From Streptomyces capillispiralis (GTDB lineage: Bacteria > Actinomycetota > Actinomycetes > Streptomycetales > Streptomycetaceae), in NCBI RefSeq assembly GCF_007829875.1, contig NZ_VIWV01000001.1, positions 6,108,501 through 6,172,500 of the forward strand: a stretch of 64,000 nucleotides of DNA. The letters are read 5' to 3'. A model generated the notes under the pieces. That model was not told the DNA's origin. It ran no database searches and saw only the letters and a list, made by a program, of their open reading frames with translations. Of this stretch, positions 63,220 to 64,000 are shown in pieces (within the stretch, counting starts at the first letter, position 1; each line of letters opens with the position of its first letter). A program made the position numbers and the translations under genes.

Positions 63220-64000
63220 GCGCGCAGCTCCTTGCCGGTGAGCTCCAGGAAGACGTCTTCGAGGGTGTGCCGCTCGACCGAGATCCGGTCCGGCATCACC
63301 CCGTGCTGCGCGCACCAGGAGGTGACGGTGGCGAGCAGCTGGGGGTCGACCTTGCCGGTGACCCGGTACGAGCCCGGGGCCACCTCGGTGGCCGAGGAGT
63401 CGGCGGGCAGGGCCTTGAGCAGGGCGGCCACGTCCAGACCCGGCCGCCCCGAGAAGCGGAGCGTGTTCTCGGCGCCGCCCCGGCACAGCTCCTCGGGGGA
63501 GCCCTGGGCGATGACCCGGCCGGCGTCGATGATCGCCACGTCGTCGGCCAGTTGCTCGGCCTCGTCCATGTAGTGGGTGGTGAGGATGACGGAGACGCCG
63601 TCGGCGCGCAGGTCCCGCACCAGGTCCCAGGTGGCGCGGCGGGCCTGCGGGTCGAGGCCGGCGGTCGGCTCGTCCAGGAACACCAGCTCGGGACGTCCGA
63701 CCACGGCCATCGCCAGCGCGAGCCGCTGCTGCTGGCCGCCGGAGAGCCGCCGGTAGGCGGTGCGGCCGCAGGAGCCGAGTCCGAGCCGCTCGATCAGCGC
63801 GTCCACGTCCAGCGGGTGCGCGTGCAGCTTCGCCACGTGCCGCAGCATCTCGTCCGCGCGGGCGCCCGAGTAGACGCCGCCGGACTGGAGCATCACCCCG
63901 ACGCGGGGCCGCAGCGCCGCGGACTGGCGCACCGGGTCGAGGCCCAGGACGCGCACGGTGCCGGAGTCCGGCCGCCGGTACCCCTCGCAGGTCTCGACCG
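63216..64000 (-). CDS. ABC exporter ATP-binding protein, 5' end outside window
   Basis: The visible part (about 261 residues) starts inside the ATPase: TCEGYRRPDSGTVRVLG continues to the window edge, so Walker A is not seen. Downstream are signature LSGGQQQRLALAMAV, Walker B LVFLDEPTAGLDPQAR and the switch His TTHYMDEAEQLADDV, which is typical of DrrA-type exporters. A C-terminal domain of about 80 residues follows (DUF4162-like). It is coupled to the permease by a GTGA overlap. Confidence 0.95.
   Translation of the reverse strand, partial: VETCEGYRRPDSGTVRVLGLDPVRQSAALRPRVGVMLQSGGVYSGARADEMLRHVAKLHAHPLDVDALIERLGLGSCGRTAYRRLSGGQQQRLALAMAVVGRPELVFLDEPTAGLDPQARRATWDLVRDLRADGVSVILTTHYMDEAEQLADDVAIIDAGRVIAQGSPEELCRGGAENTLRFSGRPGLDVAALLKALPADSSATEVAPGSYRVTGKVDPQLLATVTSWCAQHGVMPDRISVERHTLEDVFLELTGKELRA

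Overview
The window is a stretch of chromosome from a Streptomyces-type actinomycete. Base composition is very GC-rich, almost every codon ends in G or C, GTG starts and 4-base ATGA/GTGA gene overlaps are common, and several genes are actinobacterial hallmarks (mycothiol-type DinB enzyme, RbpA family, OpcA, WhiA). Gene order (uvrB, terD-like genes, terC, uvrA, uvrC-rapZ-yvcK-whiA, gap-pgk-tpiA-secG, pgi, the pentose phosphate operon, ctaB/ctaA) matches what I know of the conserved Streptomyces core. I see no rRNA, tRNA, CRISPR array, insertion sequence or biosynthetic gene cluster.

Layout. 1-5.4 kb: end of a CBS-domain gene, CorA, a pseudouridine catabolic pair (psuG-psuK), a VOC protein, an alkyltransferase (ogt) and a secreted GDPD. 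5.6-17.4 kb: MHYT membrane sensor, uvrB, two TerD-domain genes, TerC with a probable yybP-ykoY manganese riboswitch, a ChaA-type antiporter, an S66 peptidase, aroQ, an MBL hydrolase and a DinB-fold enzyme. 17.6-30.4 kb: uvrA, a LacI/PfkB sugar operon beside an unusual 12-bp operator-like array, a Rieske lipoprotein, an HTH protein, a small basic protein, then uvrC-rapZ-yvcK-whiA. 30.5-40.6 kb: a large secreted M14 carboxypeptidase, then gap, pgk, tpiA, secG, an RbpA-family gene, pgi and a membrane protein. 40.6-51 kb: a PadR-controlled FtsX-type ABC transporter, an orphan binding protein, and a GH13 enzyme with a complete sugar ABC importer lacking its ATPase. 51-57.7 kb: the oxidative and non-oxidative pentose phosphate genes tkt-tal-zwf-opcA-pgl. 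58-64 kb: ctaB and ctaA (haem O/A synthesis) around three small metabolic or unknown genes, then an ABC-2 exporter cut by the window edge.

How the genes work together. The strongest theme is DNA repair. ogt, uvrB, uvrA, uvrC and a terD gene all carry the same bipartite promoter, TTGTCRGTG-8 bp-TAnnnT, known in actinobacteria as the RecA-independent (PafBC-type) DNA-damage promoter. For ogt, uvrB and uvrC the start codon lies exactly 7 bp after the -10 element, which predicts leaderless transcripts. The second theme is central carbon flow: lower glycolysis, Pgi and the whole pentose phosphate route lie within 24 kb, with sugar import and hydrolysis between them.

The least ordinary feature is a 169-bp run of fourteen 12-bp units (consensus YRANCGYTTRCG) next to the LacI-family gene. 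Neighbouring units read together as overlapping copies of the palindromic LacI-family operator. Other points of note are recurrent TACCTAACA boxes shared by the padR promoter and the GH13/sugar-importer promoter, a sugar permease with a CnaB/SdrD-like domain inserted in an extracytoplasmic loop, and a TerD domain fused to an FtsK-like domain that lacks Walker A.
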